This document shows, piece by piece, positions 44,411-55,215 of a stretch of 64,000 bases of DNA. The notes below the pieces were generated by a model that did not search any database, had not been told where the DNA came from, and saw only the letters and a program-made list of their open reading frames with translations. The stretch's first letter is position 1, and each line of letters begins with the position of its first letter. The stretch is from Seonamhaeicola sp. S2-3 (lineage in GTDB: Bacteria > Bacteroidota > Bacteroidia > Flavobacteriales > Flavobacteriaceae). The stretch covers positions 1,747,001-1,811,000 of the forward strand of contig NZ_CP019389.1 in the NCBI RefSeq assembly GCF_001971785.1, given 5' to 3'. The translations under genes were made by a program, and so were the position numbers.

Positions 44411-47167
44411 ATGGCTGAAACAATAAGATTAAATAAAGTATTACGCGAACTTAATATTTCTTTAGATCGTGCGGTAGAATTTTTAGATTCTAAAGGCATA
44501 GAGATAGAGAAGCGTCCAACAACAAAAATATCTGTAGAGGTTTATAAGGTTCTTTCAGATGAGTTTGAAACAGACGCTAATAAAAAAGTTGCGTCCAAAG
44601 AAGTTAGTGAAGCAAAGCAAAAAGAGAAAGACTTGTTGCGTAAACAACGCGAAAAAGAACTTGAAGCAAAGCAAAAAATAGAAGCCAAAAAAGAAGAAAT
44701 TGTTAAGGCTTCTACAACGCTTTCAGGTCCAAAAACTGTTGGAAAAATAGATCTTTCGCCTAAAAAGCCTAAGGTTAAAAAAGAAGAGCCCGTTAAAGAA
44801 GAACCTGTTAAAGAAGAACCCGTTAAAAAAGAACCGGTAAAAGAAGAAAAGCCAAAGGTTGTAGAGCCTGCTCCAAAACCAGAGGTTGAAGAAAAGAAAC
44901 CAGCGCCCAAAAAAGAAGCGCCTAAAAAAGTTGAACCAAAGAAAGAAGAAGCTCCTAAGCAAGAAACAAAACCTGCTGAAGAAGCTATATCAGGTGGTAA
45001 GGTTGAAACCAAATACCAAAAACTTACTGGTCCTAAAATTGCTGGTGATAAAATAGATTTATCGAAATTTAATAAACCAAAGAAAAAGAAAGAGGATAAA
45101 AAACCTGATGCTAAGGCTGGTGATGCTTCAAAGAAAAAGCGTCGAAGAATTAGTAAAGTAGGTGGCCCACAATCTGGAGGAAACAGAGGCGGAAATAATA
45201 GAAACGATCGTTTTAAAGGTAAACAAGGAGGCGGAAGACGCAACATTGTTAAAGAAGAGCCTAGTGAAGAAGATGTAAAAAAACAAGTGCGTGAAACACT
45301 TGAAAAACTTCAAGGAAAATCTTCAAAAGGTAAAGGTGCTAAATATCGTAGAGAAAAAAGAGAACAGCACAGAGACCAAACCGAAAAAGAACTACAAGCA
45401 GAAGCAGCAGAAAGCAAAATACTTAAAGTAACAGAATTTGTTACAGCAAGTGAAGTTGCAACTATGATGGATGTTAGTGTTACTCAAATTATTTCGGCGT
45501 GTATGTCGCTGGGTATGATGGTAACTATGAATCAGCGTTTAGATGCTGAAACCTTAACTATTGTAGCAGAAGAATTTGGTTACCAAGTAGAATTTGTAAC
45601 AGCAGATATAGAAGAAGCTATTGAAGAGGTTGAAGATAAACCTGAAGATTTAGAACCAAGAGCTCCAATTGTTACCGTTATGGGGCATGTAGATCATGGT
45701 AAAACATCGCTTCTAGATTATATTAGAAAAGAAAATGTAATTGCAGGAGAGTCTGGTGGTATAACACAGCATATTGGCGCTTACGGCGTAGAATTAGAGA
45801 ACGGACAAAAAATAGCATTCTTAGATACTCCTGGTCACGAGGCCTTTACAGCAATGCGTGCTCGTGGAGCGCAAGTTACAGATATTGCAATTATTGTTGC
45901 AGCAGCAGATGATGATATCATGCCGCAAACTAAAGAGGCTATTTCTCATGCGCAAGCAGCTGGTGTACCTATTGTATTTGCAATTAATAAAATAGACTTA
46001 CCAAACGCTAACCCTGATAAAATTAAAGAAGGATTAGCCAATATGAATTTATTGGTTGAAGATTGGGGAGGTAAAGTACAGTCTCATGATATTTCTGCAA
46101 AAGTAGGTACTGGAGTAAATGAATTACTTGAGAAAGTATTATTAGAAGCAGAATTACTTGAGCTTAAAGCTAATCCAAATAAACCAGCTTTAGGAACCGT
46201 TGTAGAAGCATTTCTAGACAAAGGTCGTGGGTATGTTTCAACAGTATTAGTACAAGCAGGTACTTTAAGGGTTGGAGATTATGTGCTAGCAGGTCAGCAT
46301 AGCGGTAAAGTAAAAGCTATGCATGATGAAAGAGGTAATAATGTTAAAGAAGCAGGCCCTTCAACACCAGTGTCTATTTTAGGTTTAGATGGTGCTCCGC
46401 AAGCGGGTGATAAGTTTAATGTGTTTGAAGATGAACGCGAAGCGAAATCTATTGCTACTAAACGTTCTCAGTTACAGAGAGAACAATCTGTTAGAACGCA
46501 ACGTCATATTACATTAGATGAAATTGGAAGACGTATAGCATTAGGCGACTTTAAAGAGCTTAACATTATTCTTAAAGGAGATGTTGATGGTTCTGTAGAA
46601 GCTTTAACAGATTCATTCCAGAAATTATCTACTGAAGAAATTCAAGTTAACATTATACATAAAGGTGTTGGTGCCATTACAGAAAGTGATGTGTTATTAG
46701 CATCGGCATCAGATGCCATTATTATTGGCTTTAATGTAAGACCAATGGGTAATGCGAGAGCTATAGCAGACAAAGAAGAAATTGATATCAGAACATATTC
46801 TATTATTTATGATGCTATCAATGATCTTAAGGATGCCATGGAAGGTATGTTATCACCAGAATTCAAGGAAGAAATTACCGGTACAGCAGAAATTAGAGAA
46901 ACATTTAAAATTTCTAAAATTGGAACCATTGCCGGTTGTATGGTAACTAATGGTAAAATTTTCAGAAATTCTGGAGTGCGCCTTATTAGAGAAGGTGTTG
47001 TAATTTTTACAGGAGAATTAGCATCACTTAAACGATTTAAAGATGATGTAAAAGAAGTTTCAAAAGGATACGATTGTGGTATGCAGGTGAAGAACTACAA
47101 CGATATTAAAGAAGGAGATATTATTGAAGCTTTCCAAGAGGTAGCTGTTAAGAAAAAATTGAAGTAA
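44411..47167 (+). CDS. infB: Translation initiation factor IF-2
   Basis: 918 aa. An N-terminal helical domain ([20 protein letters not shown]) is followed by a 300-residue charged linker with an EEPVK-type repeat (about 120-150) and a Gly/Arg/Asn-rich patch (about 250-280). The GTPase has G1 [10 protein letters not shown]3 DTPGHE and G4 NKID; domains III-IV end with the fMet-tRNA-binding region. It brings initiator tRNA to the 30S subunit. An antisense reading frame across the linker reflects base composition and is not a gene. Confidence 0.97.
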   Translation: MAETIRLNKVLRELNISLDRAVEFLDSKGIEIEKRPTTKISVEVYKVLSDEFETDANKKVASKEVSEAKQKEKDLLRKQREKELEAKQKIEAKKEEIVKASTTLSGPKTVGKIDLSPKKPKVKKEEPVKEEPVKEEPVKKEPVKEEKPKVVEPAPKPEVEEKKPAPKKEAPKKVEPKKEEAPKQETKPAEEAISGGKVETKYQKLTGPKIAGDKIDLSKFNKPKKKKEDKKPDAKAGDASKKKRRRISKVGGPQSGGNRGGNNRNDRFKGKQGGGRRNIVKEEPSEEDVKKQVRETLEKLQGKSSKGKGAKYRREKREQHRDQTEKELQAEAAESKILKVTEFVTASEVATMMDVSVTQIISACMSLGMMVTMNQRLDAETLTIVAEEFGYQVEFVTADIEEAIEEVEDKPEDLEPRAPIVTVMGHVDHGKTSLLDYIRKENVIAGESGGITQHIGAYGVELENGQKIAFLDTPGHEAFTAMRARGAQVTDIAIIVAAADDDIMPQTKEAISHAQAAGVPIVFAINKIDLPNANPDKIKEGLANMNLLVEDWGGKVQSHDISAKVGTGVNELLEKVLLEAELLELKANPNKPALGTVVEAFLDKGRGYVSTVLVQAGTLRVGDYVLAGQHSGKVKAMHDERGNNVKEAGPSTPVSILGLDGAPQAGDKFNVFEDEREAKSIATKRSQLQREQSVRTQRHITLDEIGRRIALGDFKELNIILKGDVDGSVEALTDSFQKLSTEEIQVNIIHKGVGAITESDVLLASASDAIIIGFNVRPMGNARAIADKEEIDIRTYSIIYDAINDLKDAMEGMLSPEFKEEITGTAEIRETFKISKIGTIAGCMVTNGKIFRNSGVRLIREGVVIFTGELASLKRFKDDVKEVSKGYDCGMQVKNYNDIKEGDIIEAFQEVAVKKKLK

Positions 47168-47232
47168 TAGCTATTCAACTTTCATAAAATCTTTATAGTA
47201 GAATAGACCAAAATAAGTTCAATAAGGATATG

Positions 47233-47263
47233 AAAAAAGCGAACCAATTGGTTCGCTTTTTTT
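47233..47263. terminator. Terminator after infB
   Basis: GCGAACCAATTGGTTCGC is a perfect 18-bp palindrome, with A6 before and T7 after. Confidence 0.85.
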
Positions 47264-47307
47264 ATCACTTCAAGCAAGTTTCTTTTTGCTTATGTAAGTT
47301 TTAAAAC

Positions 47308-47706
47308 TTAATTCTTTTCTTTCTTTGGCTTAAAAATAAAAGCGCTAGGAAATTTTTGTTTAATTCTTTTTAAAGCTCTATCGGCTTCTAAACGTGTTCT
47401 AAAATTACCTGCCCAAATTTTAAAATTTGGAGATTCATATTCTATTCTAGATCTCCAATCTGCAAAAGATTCATGAAATTCTTTTTGAGCTGCCTTAGCT
47501 CCCGTTCTGTTACCATTATAAATTTGAATTTTGTATCTATCAGAACTATTTTCGCTTTTATTAAGTTGTTTTTTTGCCTCTAACAACTTTGTAATATTGT
47601 CATCTTGATTAATAAAAACTTGCCCTTGTTGTGAGAAACTATTTAGTGTAAAACCAAACAAACAAATCACAATCAATGTTTTAAACTTTAAATTCAAATT
47701 TTTCAT
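47308..47706 (-). CDS. Secreted SPOR-domain protein
   Basis: 132 aa. Signal peptide (LKTLIVICLFGFTLNSFSQ region, about 8-25), then a SPOR domain (about 55-128): YKIQIYNGNRTGAKAAQKEF, IEYESPNFKIWAGNFRTRLEADRAL. SPOR domains bind denuded peptidoglycan at division sites. Small single-gene unit between the infB and act operons. Confidence 0.88.
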   Translation of the reverse strand: MKNLNLKFKTLIVICLFGFTLNSFSQQGQVFINQDDNITKLLEAKKQLNKSENSSDRYKIQIYNGNRTGAKAAQKEFHESFADWRSRIEYESPNFKIWAGNFRTRLEADRALKRIKQKFPSAFIFKPKKEKN

Positions 47707-47827
47707 TTTTAATTATTTCTACAAATGTATACGTTATAAACTAAAAAATAGTTTATTTTTTTATTTAGAATCTCTCTAAATTACCAATTAACACTTCTGT
47801 AACATTTCTAAAATCGACTTTTAATAT

Positions 47828-47835
47828 TACTTTTG
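47828..47835 (+). promoter_or_regulatory. -7 element before the act operon
   Basis: TACTTTTG matches TAnnTTTG, about 85 bp upstream of the chosen actA start; the -33 position has TTT rather than TTG. Confidence 0.45.
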
Positions 47836-47919
47836 CCAGAGATTTTAAAAGTATGACATTTGTCATGTTTTTGCATGAAAAAATCATACCAAAGATTAGA
47901 AGTTAATTTAACCAATAAT

Positions 47920-49215
47920 ATGAAACAGGTGATTCACCGTAGATTAGGCGAAAACATTCTTCGTTTTGGCTTAGTAATTTTATTAGCGTTTACAACCTCG
48001 CTTTCCGCTCAAGAAGGAGATCCAGCAAAAGGAAAATCATTGTTTAATACCAATTGTGCAGCTTGTCACCACTTAGATAAGAAAATGACAGGTCCTGCAT
48101 TACGTCATGTAGAACAACGTTTGTCTGATGAACAGGGCTTAGATAGAGATTGGATATATGCATGGATTCGTAACAGTTCAGCAGTAATTAAGTCTGGAGA
48201 TGCTTATGCTAATGAGGTGTTTAATGAATTTGGAGGTGCGGCTATGACTCCGTTCCCTCAGTTGTCTGATGAAGATATAAATAATATACTTGCATATACG
48301 GCTCAAGAAAAGCAAGAGCCAGCTGCGGCTTCTGCAAATGCAACAACGTCAGAAACTACTTCAACTAATTCAGGAGGAATATCAAATGAGTTGATTTTAG
48401 GAGCTCTAGCTATATTATTTGTATTGTTAGCGGCTGGTTTGTATTTGGTAAATAAAACACTACGCAGATTTGCTGAAGTTCAAAATATTGATTTGCCAGA
48501 AGCAACTAGTAGAAAACCGCTTTGGAAGGCTTTTGTTCAAAATCAATTCTTAATGCTAGTAGTAGCTATATTCTTTTTGTTATCTAGTGCTTACTTTGTT
48601 TATGGTTATTTAATGCAAATAGGAGTAGATCAAGGATATCAACCTGTACAACCTATTCATTTCTCACATAAAATACATGCGGGAGATAATGGTATAGATT
48701 GTAAGTATTGTCACTCTTCGGCAAGAGTAAGTAAAACATCAGGAATTCCTTCTTTAAATGTTTGTATGAATTGTCATAAGACAATTTCAGACTACAACGG
48801 AGAGGTTACAGCAGAACATTCAAAAGAATTTTACGATGGTGAAATTCAAAAACTATATGATGCTGTAGGATGGGATGTTTCTGAACAAAAATATACTGGT
48901 GAGTCAAAACCTGTAAAATGGGTAAGAATACATAACCTGCCAGACTTTGTGTATTTTAATCACTCACAACACGTGTCTGTTGGTGGTCAAGAGTGTCAAA
49001 CTTGTCATGGACCAGTAGAAGAAATGGAAGTATTATATCAACATGCACCATTAACAATGGGTTGGTGTGTTGAGTGTCATAGAACTACCAATGTTAAAGT
49101 TGAAGATAACGCTTATTATGAAAAAATTCATGAGGAGTTGTCTAAGAAGTACGGTGTAGAGAAATTAACAGTTGCCGAAATGGGTGGACTGGAATGTGGT
49201 AAGTGTCATTATTAA
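47920..49215 (+). CDS. actA: Alternative Complex III subunit A, multiheme cytochrome c
   Basis: 431 aa from the ATG at 47920, which opens a signal peptide (ILRFGLVILLAFTTSLSAQ). ATG at 47875 and TTG at 47860 are longer alternatives. A mono-heme cytochrome c domain (CAACH, about residue 46; Met ligand in AAMTPFPQLS) precedes a membrane helix or two (about 155-220) and a pentaheme cytochrome region with CKYCH, CMNCH, CQTCH, CVECH and CGKCH. Six CXXCH sites in total. It is the periplasmic electron exit of the quinol:cytochrome c oxidoreductase encoded by actABCDEF. Confidence 0.92.
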   Translation: MKQVIHRRLGENILRFGLVILLAFTTSLSAQEGDPAKGKSLFNTNCAACHHLDKKMTGPALRHVEQRLSDEQGLDRDWIYAWIRNSSAVIKSGDAYANEVFNEFGGAAMTPFPQLSDEDINNILAYTAQEKQEPAAASANATTSETTSTNSGGISNELILGALAILFVLLAAGLYLVNKTLRRFAEVQNIDLPEATSRKPLWKAFVQNQFLMLVVAIFFLLSSAYFVYGYLMQIGVDQGYQPVQPIHFSHKIHAGDNGIDCKYCHSSARVSKTSGIPSLNVCMNCHKTISDYNGEVTAEHSKEFYDGEIQKLYDAVGWDVSEQKYTGESKPVKWVRIHNLPDFVYFNHSQHVSVGGQECQTCHGPVEEMEVLYQHAPLTMGWCVECHRTTNVKVEDNAYYEKIHEELSKKYGVEKLTVAEMGGLECGKCHY

Positions 49216-49243
49216 TTAGTAAGAAGTAATTCAATTATATAAT

Positions 49244-52200
49244 ATGTCATCAAACAAGAAATACTGGAAAAGTGTTGAAGAGCTAAACGAAAATAGCTCT
49301 ATTGTTGAGACGCTAAAACAAAACGAGTTCACTCAAGAGATTCCTGTAGATGAATTTTTAGGAGATAAAGAAACTTTAGAAGAAAGTTCTACTACTCGTC
49401 GCGATTTCTTAAAGTATGTAGGGTTTAGTACTGCTGCTGTTTCATTAGCAGCCTGTGAGGGGCCTGTTAAAAAATCAATTCCTTATGTTGTTCAACCAGA
49501 GGAAATTATCCCTGGTGTTGCAAACTATTATGCAACTACAATTGCAGATGGATTTGATTTCGCAAGTGTTTTAGTAAAAACTCGTGAAGGTCGTCCAATT
49601 AAAATCGAAAATAATGCTTTGGCAACTACACACGGTAGTGCTAATGCTAGAGTAAATGCTTCGGTTTTAGGTTTGTATGACAGTTTAAGAATTCAAAGTC
49701 CTAAAAAAGGAGATAGTTCTGTTTCTTGGGGAGATTTAGATGCAGAAGTAACTGCAGAATTAACAAAAGCAGTTGATACTGGTAAAGATATTGTGTTGTT
49801 AACACAAACCTTTGCAAGTCCTTCAACTAGTAAGTTAATTTCAGAATTTAAAGAAAAATACGGTAATGTTCGTCATGTAGTGTATGATGCTGTTTCAGAA
49901 TCTGCTGCATTAGACGCTTACCAAGCAAAATATGGAGAACGTGGTCTTGCTGATTACGATTTTTCTAAAGCCATGACTATTGTGTCTGTAGGAGCAGACT
50001 TTTTAGGAGATTGGCAAGGAGGTGGATTTGATTCAGGATATGCTAAAAATAGAGTGCCTAAAAATGGTAAAATGTCACGTCATATTCAGTTTGAATCTAA
50101 TATGTCTTTATCTGGTGCTAATGCAGATAAACGTGTGCCATTAACTCCTAGTCAACAAAAGTTAGCTTTAGCTAAATTACATAGCTTAGTTGTAGGAAGT
50201 GGAGTTTCAGTTAGTTTACCTGCTAATATTGAAGATGCTGTACAAAAAGCGGCTAGTCAACTTAAAAAAGCAGGTAGCAATGGTGTTGTTGTTACAGGGA
50301 TTCAAGATGTTAACGCACAAACCGTTGCTCTTGAAATTAATGAAGCTTTAGGTAGTAAAGCGTTTAACCCTAAAACGCCAATTAAAACAAGACAAGGTAA
50401 GGATAAGGATGTAGCAGCTTTAGTTGCAGATATGAAAGCAGGTAAAGTAGGTGTGTTAATTATGAGTGGTGTAAATCCGGTTTACACACTGCCAAATTCT
50501 GCTGATTTTGTTGAAGGATTAAAGAAAACATTCTCTGTAGCCTTCTCAATGAAAGCAGATGAAACATCATCTTTATCAACATATATAGCCGCAGCGCCTC
50601 ACTATTTAGAATCTTGGGGTGATGTTGAAATTAAAAAAGGTCACTACGCTTTAACACAACCAGCCATTCGTCCTTTATTTAATACTAGACAATTTCAGGA
50701 AGCATTATTAAAATGGACTGACAACAATGTTTCTTACTCAGATTATATAAAAGAAACTTGGGGAACAGGAATTTTAAATGGTGGCTCATTTAATAAAGCT
50801 TTACATGATGGTGTATATGTAGGAACCATTGCTACAGAAACTCAAGATACAACAGAGGCTTCTGAAGATACAGATGCTCCTGCAAGTAATGCAGCTAGTG
50901 CTTTAGTATCATCAGTAAAAACTTCAAAAGGTTTAGAGCTAACATTATATACTAAAACAGGTATGGGAGATGGGCAACAAGCCAACAACCCATGGTTGCA
51001 AGAGTTTCCAGATCCAATTACAAGAACCTCTTGGGATAACTATTTAACCGTTTCAAAAGCTGATGCTGATGCGTTGGGCTTAATAAATAAACACGTTGCT
51101 AACGGTGCTTTAAACGGTAGTTATGCTAAAGTAACTGTTAACAATACAACTATTACGGTTCCTGTAATTATTCAGCCAGGTCAAGCTAAAGGTTCTGTTG
51201 GTTTATCATTTGGTTATGGTAGAACAGCGGGATTAAAAGAAGAAATGCAAACAGGTGTTAATGCCTACGCATTATATGAAAATTTCAATAATGTTCAAAA
51301 TGTAACAGTTGAGGTTGCTGCTGGTGAGCATGAGTTTGCTTGTGTTCAGTTGCACAATACCTTAATGGGACGTGGAGATATTCTTAAAGAGACAACATTA
51401 GAAATTTTCAATACTAAAGATAAAAAGCATTGGAATGCCGTTCCTGTGGTGTCTTTAAATCATCAAGAAACTCCAGTAACATCTCCAGAAGTAGATTTAT
51501 GGGATGAATTTGATCGTTCAATAGGGCATCACTTCAACCTATCTATCGATTTAAATGCCTGTACAGGTTGTGGTGCTTGTGTTATTGCATGTCATGCCGA
51601 AAATAATGTGCCAGTTGTAGGTAAAGAAGAAGTACGTAAATCTCGTGATATGCACTGGTTACGTATTGATAGATATTATTCATCTGAAGAATCTTTCGAT
51701 GGAGATAACGATAAAAAAGATAAAATTTCAGGTTTAGGTAGCTCATTAAGTGAGTTTGGAGAAATGGAATCTCCAGCTGATAACCCTCAGGTTGCTTTCC
51801 AACCAGTAATGTGTCAGCACTGTAACCACGCGCCTTGTGAAACGGTTTGTCCTGTAGCAGCAACATCTCATGGTCGTCAAGGTCAAAACCATATGGCTTA
51901 TAACCGTTGTGTTGGTACAAGATATTGTGCAAACAACTGTCCTTACAAAGTACGTCGTTTCAATTGGTTCTTATATAACGGAAATGATGAGTTTGATTAT
52001 CATATGAATGATGATTTAGGGCGCATGGTATTGAATCCTGATGTGGTTGTACGTTCTCGTGGTGTTATGGAAAAATGTTCTATGTGTATTCAAATGACAC
52101 AAAAAACTATTTTAGATGCTAAACGTGATGGACGTGAAATAAAAGATGGAGAACTTCAAACAGCTTGTTCTGCTGCATGTAGTAGTGGCGCTATGACTTT

Positions 52201-52336
52201 TGGAGACATCAATGATAAAGAAAGTAAAGTTGCAAAACTTAAAGAAGATAACCGTATGTATCACTTGTTAGAGCATGTAGGCACAAAGCCAAACGTGATA
52301 TATCAAACAAAAGTGAGAAATACAACAGAAGCATAA
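49244..52336 (+). CDS. actB: Alternative Complex III subunit B, iron-sulfur molybdopterin-like protein
   Basis: 1030 aa. A Tat-like signal (TTRRDFLKYVGFS, about residues 47-60) is followed by CxGP (AACEGP). The large domain resembles molybdopterin oxidoreductases but carries no cofactor in known ACIII. The C-terminal quarter (about 765-960) has four Cys clusters: CTGCGACVIAC, CQHCNHAPCETVC, CVGTRYCANNC and CSMCIQM...CSAAC, for 4Fe-4S and 3Fe-4S centres. It passes electrons from the quinol site to ActA/ActE hemes on the periplasmic side. The 13-mer TCAATTATATAAT precedes its ATG and also that of actC. Confidence 0.94.
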   Translation: MSSNKKYWKSVEELNENSSIVETLKQNEFTQEIPVDEFLGDKETLEESSTTRRDFLKYVGFSTAAVSLAACEGPVKKSIPYVVQPEEIIPGVANYYATTIADGFDFASVLVKTREGRPIKIENNALATTHGSANARVNASVLGLYDSLRIQSPKKGDSSVSWGDLDAEVTAELTKAVDTGKDIVLLTQTFASPSTSKLISEFKEKYGNVRHVVYDAVSESAALDAYQAKYGERGLADYDFSKAMTIVSVGADFLGDWQGGGFDSGYAKNRVPKNGKMSRHIQFESNMSLSGANADKRVPLTPSQQKLALAKLHSLVVGSGVSVSLPANIEDAVQKAASQLKKAGSNGVVVTGIQDVNAQTVALEINEALGSKAFNPKTPIKTRQGKDKDVAALVADMKAGKVGVLIMSGVNPVYTLPNSADFVEGLKKTFSVAFSMKADETSSLSTYIAAAPHYLESWGDVEIKKGHYALTQPAIRPLFNTRQFQEALLKWTDNNVSYSDYIKETWGTGILNGGSFNKALHDGVYVGTIATETQDTTEASEDTDAPASNAASALVSSVKTSKGLELTLYTKTGMGDGQQANNPWLQEFPDPITRTSWDNYLTVSKADADALGLINKHVANGALNGSYAKVTVNNTTITVPVIIQPGQAKGSVGLSFGYGRTAGLKEEMQTGVNAYALYENFNNVQNVTVEVAAGEHEFACVQLHNTLMGRGDILKETTLEIFNTKDKKHWNAVPVVSLNHQETPVTSPEVDLWDEFDRSIGHHFNLSIDLNACTGCGACVIACHAENNVPVVGKEEVRKSRDMHWLRIDRYYSSEESFDGDNDKKDKISGLGSSLSEFGEMESPADNPQVAFQPVMCQHCNHAPCETVCPVAATSHGRQGQNHMAYNRCVGTRYCANNCPYKVRRFNWFLYNGNDEFDYHMNDDLGRMVLNPDVVVRSRGVMEKCSMCIQMTQKTILDAKRDGREIKDGELQTACSAACSSGAMTFGDINDKESKVAKLKEDNRMYHLLEHVGTKPNVIYQTKVRNTTEA

Positions 52337-52364
52337 ATCTAATTAAAGAATCAATTATATAATT

Positions 52365-54086
52365 ATGGCGTCTCATTACGAAGCACCTATTAGAAGACCT
52401 TTAGTTACAGGTGATAAATCATACCACGACGTAACTGTGGATGTAGCAAAACCTGTAGAAGGAAAAGCAAATAAACAATGGTGGATTGTTTTTGGAATCT
52501 CATTGACTGCTTTTCTTTGGGGAATTGGATGTATTATTTATACGATATCTACAGGTATTGGAACTTGGGGTTTAAATAAAACCGTAGGTTGGGCTTGGGA
52601 TATTACAAACTTTGTTTGGTGGGTAGGTATTGGTCACGCAGGAACATTAATTTCTGCAGTACTGTTACTTTTCCGTCAAAAATGGAGAATGGCAATTAAC
52701 CGTTCTGCAGAGGCAATGACTATCTTCTCGGTAGTTCAGGCTGGTTTATTCCCTATTATTCACATGGGTCGTCCATGGTTAGGATACTGGGTATTACCAA
52801 TCCCGAATCAATTTGGTTCACTTTGGGTAAACTTTAACTCACCGCTACTTTGGGACGTATTCGCTATTTCAACCTATTTATCGGTGTCATTAGTGTTCTG
52901 GTGGACTGGTTTGCTTCCTGATTTTGCAATGCTTAGAGATAGAGCTATTAAACCCTTTCAAAAGAAAATATATGCTTTATTAAGTTTTGGATGGTCTGGT
53001 AGAGCTAAAGATTGGCAACGTTTTGAAGAAGTATCATTAGTACTTGCTGGTTTAGCAACACCTTTAGTACTTTCTGTACACACTATTGTATCGTTTGACT
53101 TTGCTACATCGGTAATTCCTGGTTGGCATACCACCATATTTCCTCCTTACTTCGTTGCGGGAGCGGTGTTCTCTGGTTTTGCCATGGTAAATACGCTTCT
53201 TATCATAATGAGAAAAGTAGTCAATCTAGAAGACTATATCACATTACAGCACATAGAGCTAATGAATATTATAATTATGATTACAGGTTCTATAGTTGGT
53301 GTGGCATATATTACAGAGTTATTTATTGCATGGTATTCTGGAGTAGAATATGAGCAATATGCATTCTTAAACAGAGCAACAGGACCTTACTGGTGGGCTT
53401 ATTGGGCTATGATGACTTGTAACGTGTTCTCTCCACAGTTTATGTGGTTTAAGAAATTAAGAACAAGTATCATGTTCTCATTCTTTATCTCTATTGTTGT
53501 AAATATAGGAATGTGGTTTGAACGTTTTGTAATTATAGTAACGTCATTACATAGAGATTATTTACCATCATCATGGACTATGTTCTCACCAACATTTGTA
53601 GACATAGGTATATTTATAGGAACCATTGGATTCTTCTTTGTATTATTCTTATTATACTCAAGAACATTCCCAGTTATTGCACAGGCAGAGGTTAAAACTA
53701 TTTTAAAATCTTCTGGAGAAAAATATAAGAAATTAAGAGAATCAGGAAAAAGTTTAGTTGGTACAGGTGTAGATGAAAGGACATCAATTACAGAAACTAC
53801 AAATGTAGAGCTATCTGAAAGCGATAAATCTGAAATGACCAATTCGTTATTAAGTAGTATTGGTACATTTGATGCCGCTACACAAACGCCAGACGATTTA
53901 AAGAAAATAAGTGGTGTTGGACCTAAAATGGAAGAAGTATTAAATAGCATTGGTATTTATACATTCCTTCAAGTTAGTAAAATGACCAAAAAAGAATACG
54001 ACTTGTTAGACAGTATTACAGGTTCTTTCCCAGGAAGAGCAGAACGTGATGATTGGTCTGGTCAAGCTAAAAATTTAATAAACTAA
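52365..54086 (+). CDS. actC: Alternative Complex III subunit C (NrfD-like), with C-terminal helix-hairpin-helix domain
   Basis: 573 aa. Residues 35-455 hold about ten membrane helices of the NrfD/PsrC type (WWVGIGHAGTLISAVLLLFRQKWR; GLFPIIHMGRPW), the menaquinol-oxidising subunit. After the last helix a charged linker (460-505) leads to an HhH-type domain (DDLKKISGVGPKMEEVLNSI, about 509-573), making the protein about 110 residues longer than usual ActC. The extension is in frame and ends at a normal stop 9 bp before actD. Confidence 0.92.
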   Translation: MASHYEAPIRRPLVTGDKSYHDVTVDVAKPVEGKANKQWWIVFGISLTAFLWGIGCIIYTISTGIGTWGLNKTVGWAWDITNFVWWVGIGHAGTLISAVLLLFRQKWRMAINRSAEAMTIFSVVQAGLFPIIHMGRPWLGYWVLPIPNQFGSLWVNFNSPLLWDVFAISTYLSVSLVFWWTGLLPDFAMLRDRAIKPFQKKIYALLSFGWSGRAKDWQRFEEVSLVLAGLATPLVLSVHTIVSFDFATSVIPGWHTTIFPPYFVAGAVFSGFAMVNTLLIIMRKVVNLEDYITLQHIELMNIIIMITGSIVGVAYITELFIAWYSGVEYEQYAFLNRATGPYWWAYWAMMTCNVFSPQFMWFKKLRTSIMFSFFISIVVNIGMWFERFVIIVTSLHRDYLPSSWTMFSPTFVDIGIFIGTIGFFFVLFLLYSRTFPVIAQAEVKTILKSSGEKYKKLRESGKSLVGTGVDERTSITETTNVELSESDKSEMTNSLLSSIGTFDAATQTPDDLKKISGVGPKMEEVLNSIGIYTFLQVSKMTKKEYDLLDSITGSFPGRAERDDWSGQAKNLIN

Positions 54087-54095
54087 AAGTAGCAT

Positions 54096-54629
54096 ATGGA
54101 AGCTTCAAAAGTAATTCACGCTATTTATAATGATGATGATGTATTAATGTCTGCTGTTAAAAAAGTAAAAGCAGCAAAACATCATATAGAAGAAATATAT
54201 ACACCATTTCCTGTTCATGGACTAGATAAAGCTATGGGATTAGCGCCAACACGTATTGCTATTACGGCATTTATGTATGGTTTAGTTGGTTTATCTGTTG
54301 CCATTACCATGATGAATTTTATCATGATTGAAGACTGGCCACAAAATATTGGAGGTAAACCAAGTTTTAGCTATTTAGAAAACATGCCAGCGTTTGTGCC
54401 AATTATGTTTGAGTTAACAGTGTTTTTTGCGGCTCACTTAATGGTAATTACATTTTATTTACGTAGTAAAATGTGGCCATTTAAAAAAGCTGAGAACCCA
54501 GATCCAAGAACTACAGATGATCATTTTTTAATGGAAATTGCTGTTCATGGCAATGAGAGTGAGTTAGAAAACTTACTTAAAGAAACTGGTGCTGTAGAAA
54601 TTAATTTAGTAGATAAAGAAGCGCATTAA
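54096..54629 (+). CDS. actD: Alternative Complex III subunit D (DUF3341)
   Basis: 177 aa. N-terminal cytoplasmic part (YTPFPVHGLDKAMGLAPTRI), two membrane helices (about 50-75 and 95-125) and a C-terminal segment with FLMEIAVHG. It matches the DUF3341 ActD subunit that clamps the membrane part of ACIII. Tight spacing on both sides. Confidence 0.92.
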   Translation: MEASKVIHAIYNDDDVLMSAVKKVKAAKHHIEEIYTPFPVHGLDKAMGLAPTRIAITAFMYGLVGLSVAITMMNFIMIEDWPQNIGGKPSFSYLENMPAFVPIMFELTVFFAAHLMVITFYLRSKMWPFKKAENPDPRTTDDHFLMEIAVHGNESELENLLKETGAVEINLVDKEAH

Positions 54630-54638
54630 TATAGTAAT

Positions 54639-55193
54639 ATGATGAAAAGCGTAATTAAGATATTAGCAATAGCAATCGTTTTTATAGCGGTATCATGTAA
54701 AAAAGATACAGCTCCAAATTATCAATTCATGCCAAATATGTATGAATCTGTTGGATATGAAACTTATAGTGAAGCAGCTTTCCCTAATGGTGTTGAGGCG
54801 CAACTACCTGCTGAAGGCACTGTAGCTAGAGGACATATTCCTTTCGATATAGAAAACTCTATTGAAGGTTATAATTTGGCTAAAGCTACTTTAAAAAGCC
54901 CTTTAGATTCTACACAAGTAGATTTAAATAGAGGGAAAGAATTATACGATATTTATTGTGGTATTTGCCATGGTAATAAGGGAGATGGTCAAGGTAATTT
55001 AGTAAAGCGTGAAAAAATTCTTGGTATTCCAAGATATGACGATGCAGGAAGAGCCATTAATGAAGGAAGTATTTATCATACCATTTATTATGGTAAAAAT
55101 AGTATGGGGTCTTATGCTAACCAATTAAAAGAAGAAGAGCGTTGGCAAGTAGTAGCATACGTTTTAAAGTTAAAAGCAGATTTAGAAAAGTAA
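54639..55193 (+). CDS. actE: Alternative Complex III subunit E, cytochrome c lipoprotein
   Basis: 184 aa. Lipobox IAIVFIAVSC (Cys about residue 20), the MPNMYES segment typical of ActE, one heme site CGICHGNKGDG (about residue 108) and a likely Met ligand in KNSMGSYANQL. Membrane-anchored periplasmic monoheme cytochrome that hands electrons on, probably to the CuA centre of the oxidase encoded downstream. Confidence 0.92.
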   Translation: MMKSVIKILAIAIVFIAVSCKKDTAPNYQFMPNMYESVGYETYSEAAFPNGVEAQLPAEGTVARGHIPFDIENSIEGYNLAKATLKSPLDSTQVDLNRGKELYDIYCGICHGNKGDGQGNLVKREKILGIPRYDDAGRAINEGSIYHTIYYGKNSMGSYANQLKEEERWQVVAYVLKLKADLEK

Positions 55194-55215
55194 GAAGATA
55201 AGATATTATATAGAT

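Noticed and set aside
44542-45246. Long minus-strand reading frames (234 and 79 aa) opposite infB
   Set aside because: They mirror the Lys/Glu/Pro-rich linker of IF-2; composition is low complexity (Ser/Phe/Gly) and there is no start context or family match.
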